Positions 45,574-56,885 of a stretch of DNA of 64,000 nt are shown here, in pieces. Position numbers and translations under genes: made by a program. The stretch's first letter is position 1. Every line of letters starts with the position of its first letter. A model generated the notes under the pieces. The model saw nothing but the letters and a program-made list of their open reading frames with translations. It made no database searches and had not been told where the DNA came from. Origin of the DNA: Basidiobolus meristosporus CBS 931.73 (lineage: Eukaryota; Basidiobolomycota; Basidiobolomycetes; Basidiobolales; Basidiobolaceae); contig MCFE01000146.1 of the NCBI GenBank assembly GCA_002104905.1, positions 90,558 through 154,557 on the forward strand, written 5' to 3'.

Positions 45574-47196
45574 ATGATCCACACCTCTCTGTTACCACCT
45601 GTAGATATACCTGCTGTGGATATCTTCACTTACATGTTCGAGCTTCCTGCAGTTCGCTCTCCGGAGTCAACCGTCATTGTCAACGGCCAAACTGGCAAAA
45701 CGTACTCGTTTGCAGATGTCAAGAACAACGCCTTGGCTTTCGCAGCGGGAATCACCCGTAAATACGACTTCAAAACTGGAGACGTGCTAGGTATATTCGC
45801 GCCCAATGCTGCTGAATATTCAACGATCTGCTTCGGAGCCTTGGCTGCAGGCGGTACAGTTACCACGGCGAACCCATCCTACACCCCTGAGGAGTTTTCC
45901 CACCAATTAAAGCAAACCCTGCCAAAAATCATTGTCACCATATCGGAGTTGATCCCTGTGGTAAAGAAAGCCATGGAGTTGAGCAACCTGAAATGTGTCC
46001 TCATTACGCTGGAGCCCTCCGAAGACAAAGCCGTCCCCTCGTTGGTCGATGTTATGTCGGATGCCACCGGGTTCAAACGAGTTGTGGTGGAGCCTAGCAA
46101 ACTAGGCACCACCGTGGCCTACATCTGTTACTCCTCTGGCACATCTGGCAACCCCAAGGGTGTGATGCTTTCTCACCGCAACATCGTTTCGAACGTCCAG
46201 CAGCAAAAGGACATAGCATTTGGAAAAGAGGAGGAAGTAATCATCGGCGTTCTGCCATTCTACCACATTTACGGGCTGAGCTGCATCATGCACACCCCTT
46301 TGAAGCGACAGGACAAAGTCGTTGTCTTGCCCAAATTTGACTTCATCGAATTCTTAACCTTGATTCAGAAGTACAAGATCACCACCGCCATGATCGTGCC
46401 TCCCATCGCTCTCGCATTGGCCAAACATCCCATCGTAAAAAAATTCGATGTTTCCTCTTTGCGCACCTTCACCTCCGGCGCCGCTCCGTTAGACAAGAAC
46501 CTCAGCATGGCCCTTTCTGCTGCCATTAATAATGCTGAGATCAGACAAGGATTCGGCATGACCGAGACTGCGCCCGTAGCAACCCTTAATATTCCACCTA
46601 ACATCAAGCATGGTTCGATCGGAATGTTGGTTCCCAACCAGGAAGCCAAGATCGTAGATCCCAATGGCAAAGAGCTTGGAATCAACGAAGAAGGCGAGTT
46701 GTGGGTACGTGGCCCAAATATCATGATGGGGTATCTTCACAACCCCGAAGCCACCAAAGAAACCATTGATAGCGACGGCTTTTTACACACCGGAGATATT
46801 GCCAAGGTGGACGAGAGTGGAGTGTTCTTCATCACCGATAGAATCAAGGAGCTGATCAAATACAAAGGATTCCAGGTGGCGCCTGCCGAGCTGGAGGCAC
46901 TATTGATTTCACATCCTGCCGTTCTCGATGCTGGAGTCATCCCAAGAAATGACCCACAGCGCGCCACTGAAGTACCCAAAGCGTTTGTTGTGTTGAGTCC
47001 TGGAGTCGAGCGGTCCGAGAAGTTGGAGAAGGAGTTGATTGCCTTTGTTGATTCCAAAGTAGCAAGTCACAAGAAGCTCAGAGGAGGAATAGAATTCATC
47101 GATGAGATTCCTAAAAGCGCCGCCGGTAAAATCCAAAGACGACAAATGAAGGAATGGCAGCGTCAAAAGGATGAGAAAATCAAGGCCAAGCTATAA
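45574..47196 (+). CDS. 4-coumarate-CoA ligase-like acyl-CoA synthetase, peroxisomal
   Basis: Adenylate-forming enzyme that activates a carboxylic acid (fatty or aromatic) with ATP and transfers it to CoA. 540 residues, one exon. ATG 45574 is preferred over 45484 because a TATA box overlaps the latter and the first 30 residues look like untranslated sequence. Box I (ATP-binding) SSGTSGNPKGV is near residue 187. Box II, GELWVRGPNIMMGYL, is followed by the hinge-aspartate region GDIAKVDESGVFFITDR. The catalytic lysine is in SAAGKIQRR near the C-terminus. The last three residues, AKL, form a type 1 peroxisomal targeting signal, so a peroxisomal role such as fatty-acid or side-chain activation is likely. 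Length and motif spacing are typical of fungal 4CL-like enzymes. The substrate cannot be told from sequence alone. Confidence 0.93.
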   Translation: MIHTSLLPPVDIPAVDIFTYMFELPAVRSPESTVIVNGQTGKTYSFADVKNNALAFAAGITRKYDFKTGDVLGIFAPNAAEYSTICFGALAAGGTVTTANPSYTPEEFSHQLKQTLPKIIVTISELIPVVKKAMELSNLKCVLITLEPSEDKAVPSLVDVMSDATGFKRVVVEPSKLGTTVAYICYSSGTSGNPKGVMLSHRNIVSNVQQQKDIAFGKEEEVIIGVLPFYHIYGLSCIMHTPLKRQDKVVVLPKFDFIEFLTLIQKYKITTAMIVPPIALALAKHPIVKKFDVSSLRTFTSGAAPLDKNLSMALSAAINNAEIRQGFGMTETAPVATLNIPPNIKHGSIGMLVPNQEAKIVDPNGKELGINEEGELWVRGPNIMMGYLHNPEATKETIDSDGFLHTGDIAKVDESGVFFITDRIKELIKYKGFQVAPAELEALLISHPAVLDAGVIPRNDPQRATEVPKAFVVLSPGVERSEKLEKELIAFVDSKVASHKKLRGGIEFIDEIPKSAAGKIQRRQMKEWQRQKDEKIKAKL

Positions 47197-49555
47197 GTAA
47201 CCATGTATAGACTGTTACTGCCAAAAAGTTACAATACTCGATGTAGGTGCTAAATAATAATGTACTATTAAGCATCTATTGCCATGATAATAAAGTTGAG
47301 TATGAGAAACTGAACGTTACGCATGGGCTGTTGAGATTGAAGTATCAGAGGGCCATTATAAATTACGTCTAAAGAGAGGTTACTTGCTGGCTTACAACTT
47401 CCGCAGACTGGACGAGTTCCAAATGGGCGAGTTTGGAACAGTGGCTGTGTGCCCCTGATGGTTCCGGGGACCTTGGCCACAAAGCTGCTACTAGTATTCT
47501 GATCTGTTCGTACGTATTTTCTTCAGTGTTCATAAAACCATATGATACCAAGGATCGAACAAGTCTTCAAATCCTAGCGTACGGAAGTTATTCACTATTT
47601 GTGTGCCCGGTTATTTTCTCCTAATTGGACATATTGCATGAGGAGCAGAGCTTAATGTGGTAGCATTGGACTGGTGTCTCAGGCTCCTCTCTATCTAAAT
47701 ATTGATTAGTTGCACAATTAGGACACTAGCATCAGATACTTGGCCTTGTCTGAATAGACCTAAAAAATTCGTGAATTTTTCGTATTTAATACCTCAACTA
47801 GAACTTTTTCTGCTTAATGCATTGCGTTGTTGCCATTTATAATTATTGATGCCTCCAGTGATTCTTTCACAAACTGTGATCAATGTTTAGCAACAATTTT
47901 GCATTCTAGATCATGTTGTCAATGAGTCCAACCTCACAAGTCTGAAGTACCTTTTGACATTAAGTTCGTTGATACAGCCTGGATTAGGAGTTTGGAATTC
48001 GACTAGGCCACTGTGTCAGCTGGATTGATGCCTGGAATTTACAATTGAGTGCAGACAGATCATTCAATCCCTCTAGTGAATCACAGTATGCATTTGCTAT
48101 CCCAAAACCATCGCAAGCCAACGATCGACTTCAGAGAGCTGCGGCAATTGTTGAGCATGTGAGCTTAAAGTTGGAGCATGAATAACCCCTGGTGGAGATT
48201 TCAAGAAGGTCCATGAGTCGTATGTAGTAAAACACCTTCAAGAATCAGCAATCAGATTGGAGAATATTATCACCAAAATGTGAGGCACTCAATATAAAAG
48301 TTTGGTAAATTGTCCAAAAGACCAGAACTTGGCACATGCTCTTGCCACTCTTTAAACGCTGTTTTACCAAGATCATGTAGGTAAACTCTATATGCTTGCC
48401 CAGTCGTGACTATGTACAGCATAAATACCATCCCAACTTACAACAGATCATTAACAATAATATAATGGCAAGACTTTTTCTAAGGAAGCTCTCCCCTTCC
48501 AAAGTTCTCGATGAACACCATCAGAATACCATACGATGATAAGCGCATATTCAAGCATAGTTCTATTATTATATTATTAGCCCAGCACACATACAATTCC
48601 ATGACAAAGCATGAAGCCCAGCAAATAAATTTCAGAAATGTTTTGAGCAAAATAAGATATATGGCTGTATTTGGAGCGGAGTACCATTGTATGACTATAG
48701 TGAGAGTGTGTGAATAAACTAAGCTACACTATAAAGTCTTTGCTCAACAACAGTTTCGTTACAGTATACTGCTATGAGCCAAAACACTCTCCATACATAT
48801 ATAAGATTATATCACGAACATTCCGTAACATTATGGGTATTATATAAATTATTGATACAAGCACAGTAAACCATTATCCTAGTGCCCAGTAGCTCATCAG
48901 CCAATAAGATCTTATCATCGGTCAGTATCCCAAGAAGCAACTTTGTCACGTTTTTTATAAGATCACTAAACTCACCCTTTGGAAATGCAAAACAATGAAA
49001 AGGAAACACTGACAAAACTGTCTATTAGCTCCAAATTTGACTCATATACCTTACATTTACTCAATAAATCAAGTGTGAGCAGTACCCATTACACTCGATA
49101 TTCTACTTTTTCGAAAGTAAGTGGGGTGGTATACCTCCAGGGGCCTATGGTAAAATAATTGGAATACCAGAAAAGAATTATAATTCCATGTGTGAAATAT
49201 CGGCCAAGGATCCATTGAATCCCCTTTCCCAACGCTTGCCTTCTAAGCTGTTGCATTCCAATGGTGCCTTATATCCTTGTTGATTCAACAGTTCGGGATT
49301 GCAACTGCCATTGTGTGTCACAGGCCTGATTGGAACCAAGAATAATGCTCTGACCTCAGTCTCTGGATTCCAGAGAATGCGAATGCGTTGTAGCGTATCC
49401 TTCGTCATTGCATGAGGATTGCATGTTCAATTTATTTATAAGCGGCACGCATAAACCATCAAGTTCCCATAAAATACCCGCCATGGTGGATACAAAACAA
49501 GATAGAACTAATGGCTTTGTAACACTAACGCATACAATAATAAAAACCAAGTGAA
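47197..49555. other. Intergenic with a degenerate LTR; no firm gene
   Basis: 48220-48480 retains diverged Copia LTR blocks (TTATCACCAAAATGTGAGG, CACATGCTCTTG, ACCAAGATCATGTAGG). 49178-49408 (minus) is a 76-codon ATG-started frame (TLQRIRILWNPETEVRALFL) that could be a small gene but has no recognised domain. 47369-47551 (minus) is similarly doubtful. Confidence 0.35.
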
Positions 49556-51523
49556 TCACTGCTCTTTCCAGGAGTCGTCGTTCTTCATCTCTTCTCTGCC
49601 CAAGTGAGTAATTCTTAGTGTTGTTTCCAGGATGAACTGGGTAACTGGGCTTTCTTGCTCCTTGGCCAGTGCTACGGCCAAACGTACCGCATTCTTTATT
49701 TGCCTGCCATTCAGAACGTGCTTTCCTAGTTCCGCATACTTCAAATCAGTGGCTATAGGTATGCTGACGCGTTGCAGCAAATTCTTCCAGACCTGAACGC
49801 GAGACTCAGTGGTCAATTGCTCGTAACGCAAGGCAACAGTTACTCGACTCTCAAAGGCAGGATCGAATGCACGCACTCGGTTGGTGGTGAGAAACAGAAT
49901 ACCAGGGTGGTATTCTAAAAGACGCAGCATCACGCACACCATGGCGTTCCTCATGATATCAGCCGTACTGCGCTGCTCCAAGAAAACGTCTGCTTCATCC
50001 AGGAGCGCCAGCGCATTCCATCCGGCACACAAGTCCAGCACGTCGCTGAGTCTCCGTTCCATTTCATCAGGGTTCAGGCCCAATTCCCCCATGGTCACGT
50101 AGTAGAGCGGGCGATGAAGCACCTCAGCTATAGCCTCAGCAGTCAGGGTTTTGCCAACCCCTGGAGGCCCATGAAGCAAAAATACACTGCCGCCACGTTT
50201 GCCACCAATAATGTCGTCAGTATCATTGTCACCGCCATAGCGCACCAGAGCTCGGATGAGTTGTTTTCGGTCCTCGGCTAGGACAAGCTGATCAAAAGCT
50301 CTATCATGGAACTGGATAGGTTCCAAACCAGAAATCAGTACATGTCCCCACGCCTTAGCCGAAAAGCTGAACCCTACTACAGCAGGCCAGCAGAAGATCT
50401 TCAGTTCATCGGGAACGGTGTCCCAGAGTGTCAGAGTCTCTGTGCTGGAGCCACCAGTCGACTGCGAGGTATTTTTCCAGCGTCTGTAACGTCCTGCGAG
50501 CTGAGTCATGGCCTGTGTAGGCTCGTCCATCCCTTGTGATGCGTGATGTCCCAAGAGTGCTCCGCGGGCTGGATCGATCATAATTCGGCCCCCTTTGGGG
50601 AGTTGACTGCTCCCAGACCTAGACAGGGAGGCTCCACTTGAAGATGCCGGGGGATTGTGTATAAAGAAGGTGTGGGGCGAGTAAGCAACGAAATGTGGCC
50701 CACCCACACCAAATTGAACATATTTTTCGCCTCGTTTCTGAAGAGTATCTCGGTCTGCCGGATCCAATGGTACATACGATAATTCAGAGAGTGGCCGTGC
50801 TCGCACACCAGTCCAGCTGCTCAGTACTTCACTGAACGTGGCCACGGTGAAGTGCTCTCCCATGGTGACTACAAACTCCATGGTCCAATGGAAGCTCCTT
50901 TCCATGCCGAGCAAGGAGCGACGTTCCTCGTAGTAGTACTCAGTGATCATAAATATGCCAGGTGTGCCTCCCAGACCAATGACGCCCTTAACCGGCGTTT
51001 CAGGGTGGAACAACTCGCTCAAACCATCAAAGGTAATGAGCCCACTTTTAATCAGCTGTTGGGCGTTTTGAATCTCCTCGGCAAAAACTTCCTCGATCTT
51101 GTCAATAAGCTCTTGCAAGCCAAGAATCAATATTGGCTCGTTTGCATCGGCGACTTGGTAGCCAAAACCAGACAACTGATCCAGTGTTCTTTGTCTCCAG
51201 TATTGTAGGAACGCGGGAGTGGACTTGGCTACGCCTTCATTATACTTACTTACGGAATGGCAGAGACAACGAAGGCGCCCTAATATCATATACAGCTTCT
51301 CGGCGGGAAAACTATATTGATGAGGTGATGAAAGATACCGGCTGACAACGACTTTCAGTGGAACAGTCCCATCTTTGCAGACACGCAGTTGAAAGATTGT
51401 GTCCTCAGGAGTGGTGCCGGTGGTGCTAAATGGTTGAAGTAGCTCATCACTGGTGAGTAATAAGGCTGGGTCTGCAGTAACTGGGCAAGGTGGGGGAGGG
51501 GGAGGGGGGGTAGGAATTACCAT
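49556..51523 (-). CDS. AAA ATPase with N-terminal DUF7025-like domain
   Basis: Single-exon 655-residue protein. The N-terminus is proline-rich (seven prolines in a row). Residues about 160-300 resemble the DUF7025-type domain that precedes AAA in many fungal ATPases (EFVVTMGEHFTVATFSEVLS). Next comes the pre-AAA signature with CWPAVVGFSFSAKAWG and FDQLVLAEDRKQLIRALV. AAA core: Walker A GPPGVGKT at 452-459, Walker B ALLDEAD near 506, sensor 1 LTTNR near 545 and an arginine-finger segment FESRV near 557. A small C-terminal lid ends at TGA. All ATPase residues are intact, so an active ATP-driven remodeller is expected; the substrate of this family is unknown. No introns, and CpG content is normal for a host gene. 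It is the last intact host gene before the subtelomeric repeats. Confidence 0.9.
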   Translation of the reverse strand: MVIPTPPPPPPPCPVTADPALLLTSDELLQPFSTTGTTPEDTIFQLRVCKDGTVPLKVVVSRYLSSPHQYSFPAEKLYMILGRLRCLCHSVSKYNEGVAKSTPAFLQYWRQRTLDQLSGFGYQVADANEPILILGLQELIDKIEEVFAEEIQNAQQLIKSGLITFDGLSELFHPETPVKGVIGLGGTPGIFMITEYYYEERRSLLGMERSFHWTMEFVVTMGEHFTVATFSEVLSSWTGVRARPLSELSYVPLDPADRDTLQKRGEKYVQFGVGGPHFVAYSPHTFFIHNPPASSSGASLSRSGSSQLPKGGRIMIDPARGALLGHHASQGMDEPTQAMTQLAGRYRRWKNTSQSTGGSSTETLTLWDTVPDELKIFCWPAVVGFSFSAKAWGHVLISGLEPIQFHDRAFDQLVLAEDRKQLIRALVRYGGDNDTDDIIGGKRGGSVFLLHGPPGVGKTLTAEAIAEVLHRPLYYVTMGELGLNPDEMERRLSDVLDLCAGWNALALLDEADVFLEQRSTADIMRNAMVCVMLRLLEYHPGILFLTTNRVRAFDPAFESRVTVALRYEQLTTESRVQVWKNLLQRVSIPIATDLKYAELGKHVLNGRQIKNAVRLAVALAKEQESPVTQFILETTLRITHLGREEMKNDDSWKEQ

Positions 51524-52130
51524 TTTGGCAGTTAATATACGCTATCGAATGATTGCAATTGAGAGATTTCTGGTTTGTTTTTATAGCGTTGAATCACTAT
51601 GATTGGGGGTTGGGCGTATTGAACAATGAGGCATAGCGGTTATATATTTATATTTAAATCCAAATGCCAAGCTGGTGGAATGTCTCTAGATCAAGCGATT
51701 TTCCCAACTGGCTTGCGCCAAGAGTATACAATTCTCAGGCTCCAGTAGTGGTAGCTCATCAAATAGGAAAGTGCCAAGAATACTAGTCGATTTATATCAT
51801 CAGACTGATACACCCGGCCCAATTTATTAACACAAAAATCAGCTCAAGCTGAAATAACAATCGTCAATATTCCAAAGATCATTAGTTATCTTATATATTT
51901 ATCACACATTTGAAACATTCTTGGCCAGCATCTTTTTGTGTGCTAAACTAAATGTATGAAATAGAAGTCATGGACATGCACTACCATTGCAATACATGAT
52001 ATAATTGCTTGAATTGCAATATAGAATATAGGTATTTTAGCAAAGTTCAAACACATCAGAAAATCTTAGGAATTATTTATAAAAATACCATTTTGCAAGT
52101 GGGCTCTCTAAAGACAGAATTGAATATTGG
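51524..52130. other. Upstream region of the AAA gene, then AT-rich DNA
   Basis: No supported gene. The transition from gene island to repeat block lies here. Confidence 0.35.
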
Positions 52131-52876
52131 TTACAGGGGAGACAGTCACCAACAGGTGAAATCTGTATTTCAGTTGAGACATAGAAGCCAGCACTACTGT
52201 TGCAGCTTTGATACAAGAGTGTGTAGCTGGGTTAGGGGGGATGATAATTACCAAAGGGTGAAGTCTTAATTTAAATCATAAATCAAGAAGCCAAGTTTGA
52301 ATATGAATATCTGAGATGCAGTAAGCCTACAATATGAACTTGGACTTTGCTGTATCCCAAATATCCTCAATATCAAAGTCTAGCAGAGAATGTTGCAAGA
52401 CTGCTTGTTCACTGTAGTATTTCTTGAGGAAGTTTGTGACTTGAAGGGAAGGAGAGTTTTTCAACAAGCTGGTAAACCTTTTGAGGAGTTCTTTTTCCAG
52501 AGAGAATGGTACAAAGAGTGAAATGTCTAAATGATGCCTGAGTACATGCACTGTGAGTTCCCAATCCAGCATATTTTGAATTTTTCTGTAAAATCTTCAA
52601 CAATATCTTTATCAAGAATAACTTCCAAGAGATCCCTAGCAATGTACTGAATGCTAACAATCTTAGGCATATGAATGCTTAGGTCCTTGAGGTGTTTCTT
52701 TGCTCTGATATTGGGAGATAGCCAGCATTTAGGGGAGGGAAATTCACCAAGTTGATGAAATCTTTATTTGAGTCAAGAACTAATCTAAGTACAAATAAAG
52801 AAGCCCATTAAGAAGTCTAGAACCTCTCTAATAAGTAATCTAAATTATGTTTTGTTTCATCTCTAATGTTTGTTTC
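52131..52876 (-). mobile_element. Three stacked 3' tails of a non-LTR retrotransposon
   Basis: Tails begin on the + strand at 52131 (TTACAGGGGAGACAGTCACC), 52232 (TTAGGGGGGATGATAATTACC) and 52729 (TTAGGGGAGGGAAATTCACC). Each is followed by GGTGAA(A)TC and, read on the minus strand, an AATAAAG- or TTAAG-type tail signal. The middle unit retains coding sequence at 52572-52327 (minus): RFTSLLKNSPSLQVTNFLKK and IEDIWDTA, homologous to RFTSLIKNSPSPAVTHFLKD at 63060-62960. The third tail is cut by the Copia-3 LTR at 52877. Confidence 0.65.
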
Positions 52877-53224
52877 TGTTGTAAAAATTTGTACTTCCAC
52901 CTAAATATTCACCTAACTTAGTCACTTAGATCATTACCTTCAAATCCTAGAGAATACTGACCAAATTCCTTGTTGGGATTTACTTGGAATATTTTCACCA
53001 AAATACCAGGTACCCAGAACATAAAATTCTCAAAGTTGTCCAAACAGCCCCAAACTTTGCACACATATTCTTGAGACTGTCCTTAACCTATATCACATGC
53101 TTGTAATGCCAGGACCATGTAAAAGTATAAATACCACTTTTACATTCAATAAATCATTGAGTGAAAACCACATAATCTACTTGTTCTCTCAATCACATCC
53201 AATACCCCCAAGACTCTTACAACA
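52877..53224 (+). repeat. Copia-3 5' LTR
   Basis: 348 bp, same family as 7468-7817; inserted into a retrotransposon tail. Confidence 0.9.
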
Positions 53225-53228
53225 AGTT

Positions 53229-54560
53229 ATGAGCCCCAAGCTGTCATGCTTTGCAAAGCTATAACTGCTATTACTGGAATTTTTCCCTTTGCTGAAAAGT
53301 TGGATGGATCTAACTACTCTGTGTGGAAGGTGAAGATGAAGATGCTGCTACAAGAAAGAGGCCTTTGGGGTATTGTCATGGGAGAGGAATGCCCTCCTAA
53401 AAATGTGTGAGCAGAAGCCTCAAAGTACCAGAAGAAAGAACAAAGTGCCTTAAACTGCCTTTGCCTTAATGTTAAGGACAAATTGCTAATTCAATGCTCA
53501 AGAGCAAAAACGGCAAAGAATGCCTGGAAGGCATTAGAAGACATGTACCAGTCATGTTCAGCTGCTAGGAAAATGTATCTGAGACAAAAATCTTTACTAC
53601 AAAGATGCTGCTAGAAGAAGAAATGAAAAATCTAATTAACAGAATTACCCTGCTGGTAGATGAAATGGAATCTGTGGGTGTACCAGCTACTGAGGAGGAT
53701 GTGCTAGTTACCATCCTGAATAGCCTGACAGACATGTTTCAGAGCCTTGTATCAGTCCTACAGTCCAGAACTGAAGATTTGACCTTAAAATATGCACATG
53801 GAAGGCTCCTGGAGGAAGAATTAAGAAAATCAAGCGCCAATAAGAAGGAAGAAGAAGATGCTTTAATAAGCAATGATAACCTACAAAGGAAGTACCCAAG
53901 ACCCTACAAAGACAACAGCATCCTGTTTTGCAACTACTGCAAAAGGAAAGGACACACATCAGACCAGTGCTTCAAAAAGAAAGATAGTCAGCAGAAAAAG
54001 CCTGAATATGGAAATGCTCCAACAACTGATGATAGACTATTCATATCTGCACTAAACATGACCACAAGCAAGGATTCTCAGACGTGGTATATTGACTCTG
54101 GAGCATCTTGAAACTTTACACACCAAAAAGAACTTGTACCCAATATCAAGAAATACCAATCAAGAAGGTTTTCATGGGTGACAATACAACACTTGATGCA
54201 GTGGGAGAAGGAACTATCCAAGTAAGCCTAAGAAGCAGTGAGGGTAGCCATACACTGACCTTTGAAGAAGTATTCTATGTACCAGAAATAGCCAAGAACC
54301 TACTATCTGTAAGCAAGGCCACTGCAAAAGGACTCAGTTTCAGCTTTGACAATTCTGGATGCAAGATCACTGATAAAAATGGTGCTCATATTGCTTTGGG
54401 TATCAGAGATCAGAGCCTATGCAAGCTGACTTATACTCCATCATATTTGGAAGCCAATATAAGTAACTTAAATGAAGAAACACCAATGTATTGGCACAGG
54501 GTATTTGGGCACATCAAGTTTGATTATATGCGCAAAATGATCAAAGATCAGCTAATTTCT
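53229..54560 (+). pseudogene. Copia-3 gag-protease-integrase fragment
   Basis: Gag ATG at 53229, disrupted near 53250-53410. The 53605-54111 frame is open through MKNLINRITLLVDEMESVG, an intact CCHC knuckle (CNYCKRKGHTSDQCF near 53929) and the protease motif WYIDSGAS, then stops at TGA 54109-54111. The next frame (54108-54584) carries the protease remainder and the integrase zinc-binding start (MYWHRVFGHIK). Truncated after that. Confidence 0.87.
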
Positions 54561-54933
54561 TGTTGGTTGTGCTTTACGTGTTGATAGAAGTGAAGGCTCC
54601 AACGTTCAACTAAAAACTCAACATTAGATGCGTTTTTGCAGGGTATGTGTATTACTAGCATCCATTTGTGTTCATACAATGTGTTATACGTTAGTTGCGC
54701 TACATTTAATCCAGTAGAGAAATAAACCGGTAATATTAAGCAACATATATGCTATACATTATCCAAAATGTACCGTTTCAATACTCTTGGTGCGTTGGGG
54801 GGGGTAGCAATTTGGGGCTTCAGAGTTACTAGTAACATGGAGCCAGAAGCGAGCTCTCCAAGATATTTTGAGAAATGAGCACTGATCATTAATGTTGGAA
54901 GCAGAATGGGTACAATCTAGTGCTGATTAGAAC
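54561..54933. other. Spacer with CpG, no gene
   Basis: Unlike its neighbours it contains several CpG dinucleotides. No open frame of note; it contains GTTGGGGGGGGTAGC near 54795. Confidence 0.35.
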
Positions 54934-55672
54934 TTAGGGGGGGGGAGACAATCACCATCAGGTGAAATCTTTATTTTGGTTGAAACAAAGAAGCCAGCGC
55001 TACTGTTGTAGCTTTGATACAACAGTGTGTAGCTGAGGGGAGTTTGTAGGTAAGTTAATAAAAAGTGATGATAGTTCTTCAGTGTTCAAGACACTGTTCA
55101 GTGGGAAGGGGGGTTACATGAGGGGTAAGAATGATTTGTGAACAACATTAATGATGGGAATATGATAAGGATTGATATTCATCATGAAGGGAGTGTGCTG
55201 CTGCAGATATTGCTGCCAAAGGTCTGTCAAGTTCTTCAGGTAGGCCAGCTTGGGTTTTTCTGACTGCAGAATATATTGAGTAAACTTCTTGACTTCAGGA
55301 TCTACAAGTATAGTTCTCCATCAGGAGCCAGGTGTAGTGTGGTGTGTTCTCCTCCAGGCCTTGATTAGTGGGTTGTTGCAGTGGTGAAGTCTGAGATATA
55401 ATCTGGCTCTAAGGTAGAGAAGTCTGATCTTATAGGGCATAAACCCAAAAGCACCAAGAATAGCATGTCTGTAGGGGCATTCAGGTAGATGAGGCATCAG
55501 GAAGGTAATGCACCAGACTGCAAATTTGTCAAGCTTAGTGCAGTCTCTAGAAGTAAGAGAGAGAAGTAGTAAGCCAAATTCCAGGACAGGGAAGACAAAC
55601 TGCTTGAGTAGAAGAAGGCAGCTGGGAGCTGAAGTTGTAGGAGGAGTTGTAGCCGGTAGCTTGTGGAGTGCC
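54934..55672 (-). mobile_element. Non-LTR retrotransposon 3' part with reverse transcriptase C-terminus
   Basis: On the minus strand from about 55672 to 55114 the reading is the region downstream of a LINE reverse transcriptase catalytic core. KQFVFPVLEFGLLLL matches the usual F-V-x-P-V-L-E-Y-G segment, followed by DKFAVWC, a leucine/arginine-rich GAFGFMPYKIRLLYLRARLY and NPLIKAWRR, with one in-frame TGA. It ends at TAA 55114-55116. A 180-nt 3' untranslated tail follows with GATACAACAGTAGCGCTGGCTTC, AAAATAAAG and TTTCACCTGATGGTGATTG, and ends in nine C then TAA (54934-54945). The same tail pattern occurs at 52131, 52232, 52729, 62481, 62620, 62768 and 63220. No poly(A) tail is present. It is 5'-truncated; the catalytic YxDD region is not in the window. 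Confidence 0.75.
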
Positions 55673-56230
55673 TGTTGTATCCAAGAGAAAGTGTGATAAA
55701 ACTCTTGAATGGTTTAACTGAACCAAAGGGACAATTAAGTGCAGAATCTTAGAGTTGTCACAGAGTGGCAGAAATATTAGCAGAAAGATTCTGATCTAAT
55801 ATTGGTCTTGGATATAGCTGGGTTGGCTATAAAGACAATGATATTTGTTTGCTAGGCAGGCTAGGCTTGGTGTTCTTTGGAGTGCTAGATATACTAGGCT
55901 TGGATAGAAACTAGAACTGAATTGTTGGATTTTTATTTTTGCTGAGACAGAATCTTGATTTTGTTGAGACACACACTAAACCAAAAGGTTCAGTAAACTT
56001 TATTTATACTTTTCTGATCAAGTTGAATTAGTAAGCACCAAGGGACTGGATTGATTGAAATCAATTTGGGTGTTCATAGGTGCATAAGATAAATGAATAT
56101 TACATCATCAATCAACTGATGTCTTGGCAACTGCACAGTGGTTGGATAGATCTCAGATGACTAATCACCTGGGAAGGCTTGGCAGATAGGTTGATAATGT
56201 AATGACCATTTGAAAATAGATCAGGTGTCA
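55673..56230 (+). repeat. LTR family C, solo full-length copy
   Basis: 558 bp, TGTTGTATCCAAGAG to GATCAGGTGTCA; defines the ends of this family. It lies immediately 5' (minus sense) of the retrotransposon fragment, which it truncates. No coding sequence attached. Confidence 0.7.
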
Positions 56231-56885
56231 TAGCTAAAAATAGATTCTGAGGTGGGATAAAATAAACTGTAACTGGGTTAGGGTGTAGGTGTTATAGTAA
56301 GGGCTAGGAAAAGGTTAGAAGAGCAGGGGGTCTGGGGGATGCAGTACCCTAGAGAATAAAAAAGCAGGGGGTTTGGGGGATGCAATCCCCCATACTGCTC
56401 CCATACTCTTTAAATTCCTGTTGGATTACTTTTCTCTCATTCTTGGTTCTGGTCCCTTAGGGTTAGAATGCCTCCACCTAACCCTTATCACCCTAACCAT
56501 AAATATTTATACCCTACAATTGGCACATTGTCTGCTCATATAGTGGGCATGTCTGGGCCAATATTTGTCTCCCTATACTGTCCATATGCTCTGTATAAGT
56601 CTTGATGACTATTTAATTAATAAATTGTTACTTTTAATGTATATCTAATAATTAATGGGATTCATCCCAATCTGGCCACAATCCCATATTTTGATAAGCT
56701 TTGGGCACCATAAATTGCGCAGCCCTAATATGATAAAAAAATTCATGGCCAATACAAATTTTCTGTAACCCAATTGCTTTTACCAAATATAAAGTGTATC
56801 CCAATGCTCAATATATATTATGGCTATAATAGAAACTTTATTTGACTCCATCGCAACTACTACTTATGTTCTATGCGCACATGTA
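56231..56885. other. AT-rich DNA with a short direct repeat
   Basis: 56320-56345 and 56365-56390 share GCAGGGGGT.TGGGGGATGCA. No gene seen. Confidence 0.4.

Larger units (their letters stand above)
52877..54560 (+). mobile_element. Copia-3, 3'-truncated Ty1/copia copy
   Basis: Starts with an LTR (52877-53224, TGTTGTAAAAATTTG...CTCTTACAACA). Gag, protease and the start of integrase follow, ending at about 54560 (MIKDQLIS) where unrelated CpG-containing sequence begins. No 3' LTR. It is closest to Copia-2 in sequence. Confidence 0.9.

Noticed and set aside
45630-47166. Five minus-strand frames up to 119 codons within the acyl-CoA ligase gene
   Set aside because: Shadows of the + strand gene, which has all adenylate-forming motifs.
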